NCBI RefSeq assembly: GCF_014656475.1
Contig: NZ_BNCM01000005.1
Span: 124,001-188,000, forward strand
Direction of reading: 5' to 3'
DNA length: 64,000 nt
DNA from: Sinomonas cellulolyticus
Lineage (GTDB): Bacteria > Actinomycetota > Actinomycetes > Actinomycetales > Micrococcaceae
Shown: positions 45,407 to 52,669 of the stretch, piece by piece
Position numbering within the stretch: position 1 is the first letter of the stretch
How the letters are laid out: the number at the start of each line of letters is the position of its first letter
The notes under the pieces: model-generated
Told to the model about the DNA's origin: nothing
What the model saw: the letters and a program-made list of their open reading frames with translations, nothing else
Database searches by the model: none
Made by a program: the position numbers and the translations under genes

Positions 45407-45412
45407 ATCCTA
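45407..45412 (-). promoter_or_regulatory. -10 box of the small membrane protein gene, leaderless
   Basis: TAGGAT on the minus strand, 6 bases before GTG 45400. Confidence 0.5.
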
Positions 45413-45438
45413 CCGGGGCCACGGAGCCCCTCAGCGCG

Positions 45439-46344
45439 CTACCGGAGCCCGGCGAAGAGGTCCCGCTCCACGTCGCCCTCGGCGGGCCGGCCCACGCTGG
45501 AGTCGATGAGCGAGAAGTCGTCCCAGGGCCATTCGCGCTGCCTCAGGGCCAGGGGGACCGCGAAGAACCAGCCGTCAGGATCGATCTGGGTCGCGTGAGC
45601 AAGGAGGGCGCGGTCGCGGACGTCGAAATACTCGGCGCATTCGATCTGGGTGGTCACCGGGTGGCGGGAGGTCCACGGCCGGTGGCCTTCGGCGTCGTTC
45701 TCGCTCGCGCGGGCAATCCACTCGGCGAAGGGCGAGGCCAGGCCCGCAGCCTCGAGCGCGTCGTGGATCCGGCGCGTCTTCTCGGGGTTGAACGAGACGT
45801 CGTAATAGAGCTTCGAGGGCTTCCAGGGCTCGCCTGCGTCGGGATACGCGGCGGGGTCGCCCGCTGCCCGGTAGGCCTCAACGCCCACCCGGTGCGCCAT
45901 GATGTGGTCTGGGTGGGGGTAGCCGCCGTTCTCGTCGTAGGCCACCACGACGTGGGGGCGGAACTCGCGCATCAGGCGCACGAGGGGCGCAGTGGCCTCC
46001 TCGATGGGCAGCGTGGCGAATGAGCCCCAGGGCAGTGGCGGGAGCGGATCCCCTTCCGGCAGCCCCGAGTCGGTGAACCCGAGCCAGCGGTGCTGGACTC
46101 CCAGGACCTCCTGCGCTGCAGCCATCTCGAGACGGCGTGCTCCGGCCATGTCCCGCTTCGGATGCGGGGCATCGAGGATGTGGGGATTCTGGATGTCGCC
46201 CCGGGATCCGTCGGTGCACGAGACTACCATCACCTCGTGCCCTTCCGCCAGGTACTTGGCCATCATCGGCGCGCCCTTGCTCGACTCGTCGTCGGGGTGG
46301 GCGTGCACGGCGAGGAGTCGCAGGGCGGAAGGGTTCTCAGGCAC
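45439..46344 (-). CDS. mca: Mycothiol S-conjugate amidase
   Basis: A 301-residue zinc amidase of the LmbE/PIG-L family. Zinc ligands sit in AHPDDE (residues 15-20) and HPDH. It cleaves mycothiol S-conjugates to mercapturic acids for export, a detoxification step. I call Mca rather than MshB from the extended central region (PSKLYYDVSFNPEKTRRIHD) and the neighbourhood, which matches Rv1082. The GTG at 46344 has both an AGGAGG 1-6 bases upstream and a TATTCT -10 box 7 bases upstream, so the start is well supported; the 154-codon open frame upstream is antisense to the DUF4307 gene. Confidence 0.9.
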   Translation of the reverse strand: MPENPSALRLLAVHAHPDDESSKGAPMMAKYLAEGHEVMVVSCTDGSRGDIQNPHILDAPHPKRDMAGARRLEMAAAQEVLGVQHRWLGFTDSGLPEGDPLPPLPWGSFATLPIEEATAPLVRLMREFRPHVVVAYDENGGYPHPDHIMAHRVGVEAYRAAGDPAAYPDAGEPWKPSKLYYDVSFNPEKTRRIHDALEAAGLASPFAEWIARASENDAEGHRPWTSRHPVTTQIECAEYFDVRDRALLAHATQIDPDGWFFAVPLALRQREWPWDDFSLIDSSVGRPAEGDVERDLFAGLR

Positions 46345-46350
46345 GCCTCC

Positions 46351-46357
46351 TAGAATA
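46351..46357. promoter_or_regulatory. Shared divergent -10 region of mca and the DUF4307 gene
   Basis: The 7-base sequence TAGAATA reads TAGAAT on the plus strand (46351-46356; 6 bases before GTG 46363) and TATTCT on the minus strand (46357-46352; 7 bases before GTG 46344). Both genes would be leaderless from one symmetrical -10 element; the two start codons are only 18 bases apart. Confidence 0.6.
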
Positions 46358-46362
46358 GACGC

Positions 46363-46779
46363 GTGACTGACTCTCCCGCCCTCGCCGCGCGCTACGGCGC
46401 CGCCCGACCGCGCCTGGCGAAGCGGACGGCACGTCTCCTCGTCGTCGCGGCGCTGGTCGTTGCGGTCGCGGTCGCCGGATGGCTGACCTACGTCTCGAAC
46501 GCGCGCTCGGGTGTGCAGTCCAAGGACGTGGGCTTCTCCACGCCGGACCCGTGGCATGCCGAGATCGACTTCCAGGTCACCAAGGACGCCTCCGCGACGG
46601 CCGTCTGCGCCGTGCATGCCCTCTCGCAGGACTTCGCCGTCGTCGGGTTCAAGGAGGTCGAGATCGGCCCGGACGCCAACGGGTCGGGCACGGCCACATC
46701 CCTGCAGCGGGTGCCTCTCCGGACGGAGAGCGCTGCGGTCTCGGGGGTCGTGGACTCCTGCTGGCTGAAGGCCTCCTGA
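46363..46779 (+). CDS. DUF4307 family membrane-anchored protein
   Basis: A 138-residue protein with one membrane helix (~residues 24-44, LVVAALVVAVAVAGWLTYV) and a small extracytoplasmic domain with two cysteines (AVCAVHAL and DSCWLKAS). The second is close to the C-terminus, so a disulfide is possible. The family is actinobacterial (Rv1081c), of unknown role, and lies beside mca and greA. GTG start from the leaderless -10 element. Confidence 0.85.
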   Translation: MTDSPALAARYGAARPRLAKRTARLLVVAALVVAVAVAGWLTYVSNARSGVQSKDVGFSTPDPWHAEIDFQVTKDASATAVCAVHALSQDFAVVGFKEVEIGPDANGSGTATSLQRVPLRTESAAVSGVVDSCWLKAS

Positions 46780-46832
46780 CCGCGACACGCCGCGCCCGGA
46801 GGGCATCCGACTTGGGATCGGTCCCCTCGTTC

Positions 46833-46848
46833 ATTAGAATGTTCTAAT
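46833..46848 (+). promoter_or_regulatory. Palindrome and promoter upstream of greA
   Basis: ATTAGAATGTTCTAAT is symmetric in both 7-base arms around a TG centre. It contains TAGAAT (46835-46840) and TCTAAT (46843-46848), both possible -10 boxes. A start near 46855 would leave a leader of about 105 bases. It may be a promoter with an overlapping operator. Confidence 0.5.
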
Positions 46849-46960
46849 ACCCATTGCCCCGCCGGTGGTCCAGAAAGCGCTCCCGAGGCATCGCGCCTCA
46901 TGGGCACGCGCAGAACCGCAGGCGGGGTCTTTGCATGTAAGACGTTGACGAGGAGACCAC

Positions 46961-47458
46961 ATGTCCACCACGACCCATCAGGGCGGCGCTTGGCTCACGC
47001 AGGAGGCGTACGACCGCCTCAAGGCTGAGCTGGACCACCTCTCGGGCCCCGGCCGTCATGAGATCGTCGAGAAGATCGAGGCCGCCCGGCAGGAGGGCGA
47101 TCTGAAGGAGAACGGCGGGTACCACGCCGCCAAGGAGGAGCAGGGCAAGATCGAGGCCCGCATCCGCCAGCTCACCGACCTGCTCCGCAACGCCCAGGTG
47201 GGCGAGAAGCCCGCGGACGACGGCGTCGTCGAGCCCGGCATGCTCGTCGTGGCGAAGATCGCCGGCGAGGAAGAGCGCTTCCTGCTCGGCTCCCGCGAGA
47301 TCGCGGACGCCGGCACCGACATCGACATCTTCAGCGAGAAGTCCCCGCTGGGCTCCGCGATCGTGGGCCACAAGCAGGGCGACAAGCTCGCCTACACCGC
47401 GCCCAACGGCAAGGAGATCCCGGTCGAGATCATCTCGGCCACCCCGTACAACGGCTGA
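46961..47458 (+). CDS. greA: Transcription elongation factor GreA
   Basis: A 165-residue Gre factor: N-terminal coiled coil (AYDRLKAELDHLSG, KIEAARQEGDLKENGGYHAAKEEQG-like acidic tip) and the FKBP-like C-terminal domain (SPLGSAIVGHKQGDKLAYTAPNGKEIPVEI). It stimulates cleavage of backtracked RNA in the RNA polymerase secondary channel. GAGGAG lies 7 bases before the ATG, so, unlike its neighbours, this gene has a leader and a Shine-Dalgarno. A strong hairpin follows. Confidence 0.97.
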   Translation: MSTTTHQGGAWLTQEAYDRLKAELDHLSGPGRHEIVEKIEAARQEGDLKENGGYHAAKEEQGKIEARIRQLTDLLRNAQVGEKPADDGVVEPGMLVVAKIAGEEERFLLGSREIADAGTDIDIFSEKSPLGSAIVGHKQGDKLAYTAPNGKEIPVEIISATPYNG

Positions 47459-47470
47459 GAGAACAGCACA

Positions 47471-47520
47471 ACGCACGACGGCGCCGCCCACCTCACGAGG
47501 TGCGCGGCGCCGTCGTGCGT
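47471..47520. terminator. Strong bidirectional hairpin between greA and the rhomboid gene
   Basis: A perfect 17-bp stem (47471-47487 with 47504-47520), then a 1x1 mismatch and a further 5-6 pairs. No U-tract. It lies 13 bases after greA and serves the convergent rhomboid gene too. Confidence 0.85.
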
Positions 47521-47574
47521 CTGGCTGCGCATGTGGCTACTGCGCTGCCGGCTACTGCGCGAGTGCGCTGCTGG

Positions 47575-48189
47575 CTACTGCGCGAGCCGACCGCGCGGCC
47601 TCAGCAGGACCGCCGCGACGACTCCTCCCGCGAGCCCGAAGAGGTGGGCCTGCCACGAGATGCCCCTTCCCACCGTCGGGAGCGCCCCGAACAGCACGCT
47701 CCCATAGACCCCGAACAAGACGAGCGCGAGCAGGATCTGCCACCAGCTGCGGTTCAGGAAGCCCCGGACCAGGAGGAAGCCGAACAGGCCGAAGATCACC
47801 CCGGACGCCCCGACCGTCACCGAGGGGTAGCCGAGCAGGCTCCCGCCGAAGAGCCAGACCCCGATTCCGGAGGCCAGCCACGAGAGGGCAACGGCCGTGA
47901 GGAACTGCCTCAGCCCGGCGAGGAACGCCAGAAATCCGAAGATGAAGAGCGGAAGCGTGTTCGCCAGGAGGTGGCCCCAGCCTGCGGAGTCGTGCACGAG
48001 GGGCGAGGTGAGGATGTCCGGCAGGTTGCCGACGTCCCGTGGACGAATTCCCAACGTGCGGGACAGGAGGCCGAGCGTGGCCATGTTGACGAGCTGGACC
48101 ACGTACAGCACCACCGTGACGGCCGTCATGGTCGCGAGCCCGGCCCGCGCGCGCCCCGCGAGCTCGTTCCTTGACCCCGGCGCACGCAT
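47575..48189 (-). CDS. Rhomboid family intramembrane serine protease
   Basis: A 204-residue six-helix rhomboid. The catalytic Ser is in VGASGVIFGLFG and the His in QAHLFGLAGGVVA; the conserved HLLANT equivalent in the second helix is GHLLANTLPLFIFG. It cleaves membrane protein helices; substrates unknown. It lies 11 bases after ilvA and is probably the last gene of a minus-strand run from the epimerase gene. Confidence 0.92.
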   Translation of the reverse strand: MRAPGSRNELAGRARAGLATMTAVTVVLYVVQLVNMATLGLLSRTLGIRPRDVGNLPDILTSPLVHDSAGWGHLLANTLPLFIFGFLAFLAGLRQFLTAVALSWLASGIGVWLFGGSLLGYPSVTVGASGVIFGLFGFLLVRGFLNRSWWQILLALVLFGVYGSVLFGALPTVGRGISWQAHLFGLAGGVVAAVLLRPRGRLAQ

Positions 48190-48200
48190 GGCGGGCGGCC

Positions 48201-49454
48201 TCAGACGTGGATGACGATGGGCTGGAAGCCTTCGGCGCGCAGGGCGCGCAGCACCTGGTCCGAGTGCTCGTGGCCCTTCGTCTCCATGTCGATCGTGATC
48301 GCCACGTCGCCCATGGCAATCGAGCCTCCGACCCGCGTGTGGTCCACACCCGTGACGTTGGCGTCGTTCTCGGCGATGATGCGGGAGATCGTGGCGAGGG
48401 AGCCGGGGCGGTCGTCGAGCATCATGCGCACCGTCAGGAAGCGGCCAGCCGCGGAGAGGCCGCGCTGGATGACCTTGAGCATGAGCATCGGGTCGATGTT
48501 GCCGCCCGAGAGGATCACGACGGTCTTGCGTGCATCGATCCCGAGTTCGGCGAGCTTGCCGTCCAGCAGGGCCGCGACCCCGACCGCGCCGGCGGGCTCC
48601 ACGACGAGCTTAGCCCGCTCGAGCAGGAAGATGAGGGCGCGGGCGAGGGAGTCCTCGCTCACAGTCACCACGTCGTCGACGAGCTCGCGGATGATGCTGA
48701 AGGGGATCTGGCCGGGCAGGCCCACCGCGATGCCGTCGGCCATCGTGGCGACCTTCGGCAGCGGCACGACGGCGTCCGCCGCGAGCGAGGGCGGGTACGC
48801 CGCGGCGTTCTCGGCCTGGACGCCGATGACGCGGATGTCGCGGCCCAGCTCGGCCGCCTTCGCCTTCACGGCGACCGTGACCCCGGCCAGGAGGCCGCCG
48901 CCGCCGACGCCCATGATGACCGTGTCCACCTCGGGGACCTGCTCGAGGATCTCGAGGCCGATCGTGCCCTGGCCGGCCACGACGTCTGCGTTGTCGAACG
49001 GGTGCACGAACACCGCGCCGGTCTCGTCCGCATAGCGCTTCGCCTCGGCGAGGGCCTCGTCCACGTTGTGGCCGTGCAGCACGACCTCCGCCCCGTGGCT
49101 GCGGGTGGCCTGGAGCTTTGGCAGCGCGACGCCGAGCGGCATGTAGATCCGGGCGCGGATGCCGAGCCGCTTCGCGGCCGAGGCCACGCCCTGGGCGTGG
49201 TTGCCTGCCGACGCGGCGACCACGCCGCGGCGCTTCTCCTCCTCGGACAGCCGCGCCATGCGCACGTAGGCACCGCGGACCTTGAACGAGCCGGCGCGCT
49301 GGAGGTTCTCGCACTTGAAGTAGACCTCGCCGCCCACGGTCTGTCCCAGGGCCCGGGACTGCTCGATGGGCGTCCTGGCGCTAATGCCCTCGAGCAGCTC
49401 CTGTGCGGCAAGAACGTCGTCGAGCGTCACAGCGAGTGTCGAGAGGGCAGTCAT
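48201..49454 (-). CDS. ilvA: Threonine ammonia-lyase with ACT domain
   Basis: A 417-residue PLP enzyme (fold type II) deaminating threonine to 2-oxobutanoate. Lys58 in GSFKVRGA is the PLP lysine; GVGGGGLLAGV is the phosphate-binding loop. Residues ~330-417 form one ACT domain (TVRMMLDDRPGSLATISRII) that probably gives feedback control. Its single ACT and length fit the actinobacterial form rather than the two-domain E. coli biosynthetic IlvA. AGGAGC precedes the ATG. Confidence 0.94.
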   Translation of the reverse strand: MTALSTLAVTLDDVLAAQELLEGISARTPIEQSRALGQTVGGEVYFKCENLQRAGSFKVRGAYVRMARLSEEEKRRGVVAASAGNHAQGVASAAKRLGIRARIYMPLGVALPKLQATRSHGAEVVLHGHNVDEALAEAKRYADETGAVFVHPFDNADVVAGQGTIGLEILEQVPEVDTVIMGVGGGGLLAGVTVAVKAKAAELGRDIRVIGVQAENAAAYPPSLAADAVVPLPKVATMADGIAVGLPGQIPFSIIRELVDDVVTVSEDSLARALIFLLERAKLVVEPAGAVGVAALLDGKLAELGIDARKTVVILSGGNIDPMLMLKVIQRGLSAAGRFLTVRMMLDDRPGSLATISRIIAENDANVTGVDHTRVGGSIAMGDVAITIDMETKGHEHSDQVLRALRAEGFQPIVIHV

Positions 49455-49465
49455 TCTCAGTGCTC

Positions 49466-50656
49466 CTAGAGGGCTTCAGGGGATTCCGGGGCCAGCCCGG
49501 CCTCGTCCGGCTGGGCCGGTGCCCTTCCAGTTTCCCACGAGTTCTCCCACGATCGGGCCGCGATGTACCGAACCGCCGAGTTCGTGACGGCCAGGGTCGG
49601 CACAGCGAACAGCGCTCCCGCGATGCCGGCGATGTAGGAGCCGGCCGCGACGGCGAGGATGACGGCCACCGGGTGGAGCGCGACGGCTCGGCCCATCACG
49701 AGGGGCTGGAGCACGTGCGACTCGAGCTGCTGGACGGCCACGACGATGATGAGCATGATCAGGGCGTTGACGAGGCCGTTTGCCACGAGCGCGAGCAGGA
49801 CGGCGACCGCGCCGCTGAGGAGGGCGCCGACCACGGGCACGAACGAGGCCACGAACACGAGGATGCCCAGCGGCAGTGCCAGCGGGACGCCGAGGACCGC
49901 GGCGCCCACACCGATGCCCACCGCATCGACCGCGGCCACGAAGACCTGGACGCGCACGTAGCTCACGAGTGAGGTCCAGCCCCTCCGGCCAGCCCCGTCC
50001 GCCGCCGGGCGCGCCTGCCGGGGAAGGAGTCCCACGAGGAAGGTCCAGATGCGCTCGCCCTCGAGGAGGAAGAAGACGAGGACGAAGAGCGCGATGAGGG
50101 CACCTGTGATGAAGTGCCCTGCTGAGGAGCTCACGCTCAGGACGCCGTTGAGGAGCGTGCTCTGGTTGGTCTCCAGGAGGTTCTGGGCGTCCTTGATGTA
50201 CGTCTCGAGCTGGGAGGACGTGAGCTGGAGCGGCCCCTCAGCGAGCCACTTCTGGACCTCAGCCAGGCCCTGAAGCGCCTCCCCCCACAGCTGCGCGAAG
50301 CCCGAGGAGATCTGGCGCCCCACGAGGGTCAGGAGCCCCGCGACGACGGCGATGAAGCCCAGCTCCGTCACCGCGACCGCCAGCCCCTTCGGCACGCGGG
50401 CACGTCGCAGCCACGCCACGACCGGGTTCAGCAGCCCCGCGAGCAGCGCCGCGACGAGCACGGGGATCACGAGGAAGCTCAGCTGCGCGAGCCCCCACGC
50501 GACGGCCCAGCCCACCACGAGGACGATGGCGATGCGCCAGGACCACGACGCGGCGACCCGCAGGGCGAAGGGCAGATCGGAGTCAGTGACGGGACGCGTC
50601 GGCCGGGGCGGCACGGGACGATGGCCGGGATGGGGTCCTGCTGGTGTGGGCTCCAT
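49466..50656 (-). CDS. AI-2E family transporter
   Basis: A 396-residue polytopic protein with about eight helices and the family features ALLAGLLNPVVAWLRR, the long amphipathic middle region and FVPVVGALLSGAVAVLLALV. Members include sodium/proton antiporters and the autoinducer-2 exporter TqsA; the substrate here is unknown. The N- and C-terminal tails are Pro-rich. It lies 15 bases after the epimerase and 11 before ilvA. Confidence 0.9.
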   Translation of the reverse strand: MEPTPAGPHPGHRPVPPRPTRPVTDSDLPFALRVAASWSWRIAIVLVVGWAVAWGLAQLSFLVIPVLVAALLAGLLNPVVAWLRRARVPKGLAVAVTELGFIAVVAGLLTLVGRQISSGFAQLWGEALQGLAEVQKWLAEGPLQLTSSQLETYIKDAQNLLETNQSTLLNGVLSVSSSAGHFITGALIALFVLVFFLLEGERIWTFLVGLLPRQARPAADGAGRRGWTSLVSYVRVQVFVAAVDAVGIGVGAAVLGVPLALPLGILVFVASFVPVVGALLSGAVAVLLALVANGLVNALIMLIIVVAVQQLESHVLQPLVMGRAVALHPVAVILAVAAGSYIAGIAGALFAVPTLAVTNSAVRYIAARSWENSWETGRAPAQPDEAGLAPESPEAL

Positions 50657-50671
50657 GGCCCCATCCTTTCA

Positions 50672-51706
50672 TCAGGGCCGGCCCTTCTTCAGATCGGAGC
50701 CGATCCCCCATCGCATCGACGCGGAGGCGCCGGGCTCGAGCCACCTCAGCCCCTCGCCGGAGTTGAAGGCGTTGGCGGCGCCGGTCATGGGTTCCAGCGC
50801 CACCGCTGTAGGCCGGCCGGGGAACCTGTCCGTGACGAAGACGTGGAGGTACCGGCAGGAGTCCTCGAGCCACAGCCAGACGCTTCGGCCGTCGGCGTCC
50901 GCGAGGGTGGCGCGCACGACGCCGGGCGCCCCCGCGGCGCTCGGTGCGCCGGCGCCGTCGTGCGCGGCCGGCTCCGCGCCGTGCTGCGGGGCAGGCTCCG
51001 CGCCGTCCTGCGGGGCAGGCGCCGGAGCGAAGGCCAGGTCCGTGTAGGCGCAGTCGAGGGAGAGCCCGCCCACAACGCGGCCGGCACGCAGGTCCCACTC
51101 GCCTGCGACGGGCGCGGAGCCGCGCGGGATGAGCCGCCCGTCGGCGACGAGGCGCGTCGCAGCCGGAACGGTGAGGGTGAGCAGCTCCGTGGGAACCTCG
51201 CCGAGACGCAGGTAGGGGTGCGCCCCGAGGACGTAGGGCGCGCGCCGGGAGGAGTCGTTGCTGAGGGTCTGGGTCACGCTCAGGCCGCCGTCGGCGTCGA
51301 GCGCATATTCGACGCGATGCCGCACCAGGAACGGGTAGCCGTGCTGGGGGAAGGCGCTGGCCTCGAGCACCACCGAGGACTCGGTGGCCTCCACGGGCGT
51401 GTAGCCGGTGTTGCGCAGCAGGCCGTGGCTTGCGTGGCCGCGGGAAGGCTCGGTGATGTCCAGCTGCTGCGGGGCACCGTCGAGGATCCAGCGCCCATCC
51501 TCGATGCGGTTGGCCCACGGGGCGAGGGTGATGCCTGCCGCGTTCGGGGGGATCTGGTCGTCGCCGAACGTCTCGGTGAGGGCGACGCCGTCGCGCGAGT
51601 AGGAGCGCAGGGCGGCCGCGAGCTCGGTCACGACGACGACTCCGCCCGCGCGCCGGAGCTCGAACTGGCGCCCGGTGGCGGGAGTGTTGGTCGGGGATGC
51701 AGTCAT
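50672..51706 (-). CDS. Aldose 1-epimerase family protein
   Basis: A 344-residue galactose-mutarotase-like protein. Recognised from GITLAPWANRIEDGRW, RGHASHGLLRNTGY, SVTQTLSNDS and the mid-domain GAHPYLRLG. A Pro/Ala/Glu-rich insertion encoded by short repeats (PAPQDGAEPAPQHGAEPA) lies near residue 245. It interconverts sugar anomers and faces the galactose operon across a divergent promoter. ATG 51706 is 7 bases after TAGCGT, so it is probably leaderless. The first galactose step would be its reaction, though the family also includes other sugar-phosphate epimerases. Confidence 0.88.
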   Translation of the reverse strand: MTASPTNTPATGRQFELRRAGGVVVVTELAAALRSYSRDGVALTETFGDDQIPPNAAGITLAPWANRIEDGRWILDGAPQQLDITEPSRGHASHGLLRNTGYTPVEATESSVVLEASAFPQHGYPFLVRHRVEYALDADGGLSVTQTLSNDSSRRAPYVLGAHPYLRLGEVPTELLTLTVPAATRLVADGRLIPRGSAPVAGEWDLRAGRVVGGLSLDCAYTDLAFAPAPAPQDGAEPAPQHGAEPAAHDGAGAPSAAGAPGVVRATLADADGRSVWLWLEDSCRYLHVFVTDRFPGRPTAVALEPMTGAANAFNSGEGLRWLEPGASASMRWGIGSDLKKGRP

Positions 51707-51713
51707 GGGGCCA

Positions 51714-51719
51714 ACGCTA
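51714..51719 (-). promoter_or_regulatory. -10 box of the epimerase gene, leaderless
   Basis: TAGCGT on the minus strand, 7 bases before ATG 51706. Confidence 0.4.
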
Positions 51720-51786
51720 GCGCCGCGGATCGCCCCACGCATTCGGCGATGGCTCTTCCCGGCAGGCCCGAACGATGTTACATTTT

Positions 51787-51833
51787 GTTAGAAAAAATGT
51801 TGTTTGTGTTAGATCGTAGTCTAGTTAGATCGT
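51787..51833 (+). promoter_or_regulatory. AT-rich operator with GTTAGA direct repeats upstream of the DeoR-gal operon
   Basis: GTTAGA occurs at 51787, 51808 and 51824; the last two are the identical 10-mer GTTAGATCGT (51808-51817, 51824-51833). This stretch is the most AT-rich of the window and lies between the two divergent genes. It is a likely binding region for the DeoR-type regulator encoded downstream. Confidence 0.55.
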
Positions 51834-51834
51834 G

Positions 51835-51861
51835 GCATGCGGCCCAGATCCGGCCGCATGC
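51835..51861 (+). promoter_or_regulatory. Perfect 10-bp inverted repeat before the DeoR-type gene
   Basis: GCATGCGGCC (51835-51844) and GGCCGCATGC (51852-51861) around a 7-base centre, 17 bases before the ATG. It may be an operator or an mRNA hairpin in the leader next to the Shine-Dalgarno. Confidence 0.55.
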
Positions 51862-51877
51862 CCAAGAGGGGGACGGC

Positions 51878-52669
51878 ATGCTGGCTGCAGAGCGCCAAGC
51901 CTACATCGTGGCCGAGCTGGAACGACGCGAGGCGGTGCGCGTCACGGAGCTCGCGGCCGCGCTTGGCGTCTCGGAGATGACAATCCGCCGGGACATCGAG
52001 CAGCTCGAGCTGCAGGGGCTTGCGCGCCGAGTCCACGGAGGAGCCGCGCGGCCCACCGAAGTCGGCTTCGCCGAGCTCGGGTTCGCGGCCAAGAGCGAGC
52101 ACCGACCCGACGCCAAGGGGGCGATCGCCGCCCGCGCACTCGAGCTCGTGAGGCCAGGGGCAACGATCTTCGTGACGGCGGGCACCACCACCTTCACCTT
52201 CGCGCAGCTGCTCGCGACGGTGCCCGACCTCACGGTCGCGACGAACTCGATCAAGGTCGCCGAGGCGCTCGGCGATGCGTCCAACGGCAGCGTCCGGACC
52301 ATCCTCACCGGCGGCGAGCGCACGCCGTCGGAGGCACTCGTAGGCCCACTCGCGACCTCGACGCTGCGCCAGCTGCATGTCGAGACCTGCTTCATGGGGG
52401 TCCATGGACTCCATCCCCGCGCCGGGCTGACCACCCCGAACATGCTGGAGGCCGAGACGAACCGTGCGGCGGCAGAGTCCGCGGCGCGCCTCGTGGTCCT
52501 CGCAGACCACAGCAAGTACGGCCTCGTGAGCCTCGCCCGGATCCTCCCCTTGAGCGCCGTGGACACCCTCATCACGGATGACGCGCTCTCCACGAGCGCC
52601 CTCGAGGAGCTCCGCCAGAACGTGCCCGACCTCGTCGTGGCCGCCGTCGGCGAATCGCGGAGCGCATGA
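51878..52669 (+). CDS. DeoR/GlpR family transcriptional regulator of galactose genes
   Basis: A 263-residue regulator. The N-terminal helix-turn-helix has RQAYIVAELERREAVRVTELA and VSEMTIRRDIEQLELQGLARR, followed by VHGGA; the C-terminal sugar-phosphate sensor domain has FVTAGTTTFTFAQLL and DHSKYG. I start at ATG 51878, preceded by GAGGGGGA; the much longer open frame upstream covers the divergent gene and promoter. It overlaps galT (ATGA), so it is translated with the genes it probably controls. Confidence 0.9.
   Translation: MLAAERQAYIVAELERREAVRVTELAAALGVSEMTIRRDIEQLELQGLARRVHGGAARPTEVGFAELGFAAKSEHRPDAKGAIAARALELVRPGATIFVTAGTTTFTFAQLLATVPDLTVATNSIKVAEALGDASNGSVRTILTGGERTPSEALVGPLATSTLRQLHVETCFMGVHGLHPRAGLTTPNMLEAETNRAAAESAARLVVLADHSKYGLVSLARILPLSAVDTLITDDALSTSALEELRQNVPDLVVAAVGESRSA

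Noticed and set aside
46345..46806. 154-codon N-terminal extension of mca
   Set aside because: It is antisense to the DUF4307 gene; GTG 46344 has both a -10 box and AGGAGG.
46833..46848. LexA box or IdeR/DtxR iron box upstream of greA
   Set aside because: The palindrome lacks the GAAC-N4-GTTC core of LexA and the TTAGGTTAG halves of IdeR sites.
50621..51877. N-terminal extension of the DeoR-type gene by 419 codons
   Set aside because: The extension is antisense to the epimerase gene and spans the divergent operators; the helix-turn-helix begins right after ATG 51878.
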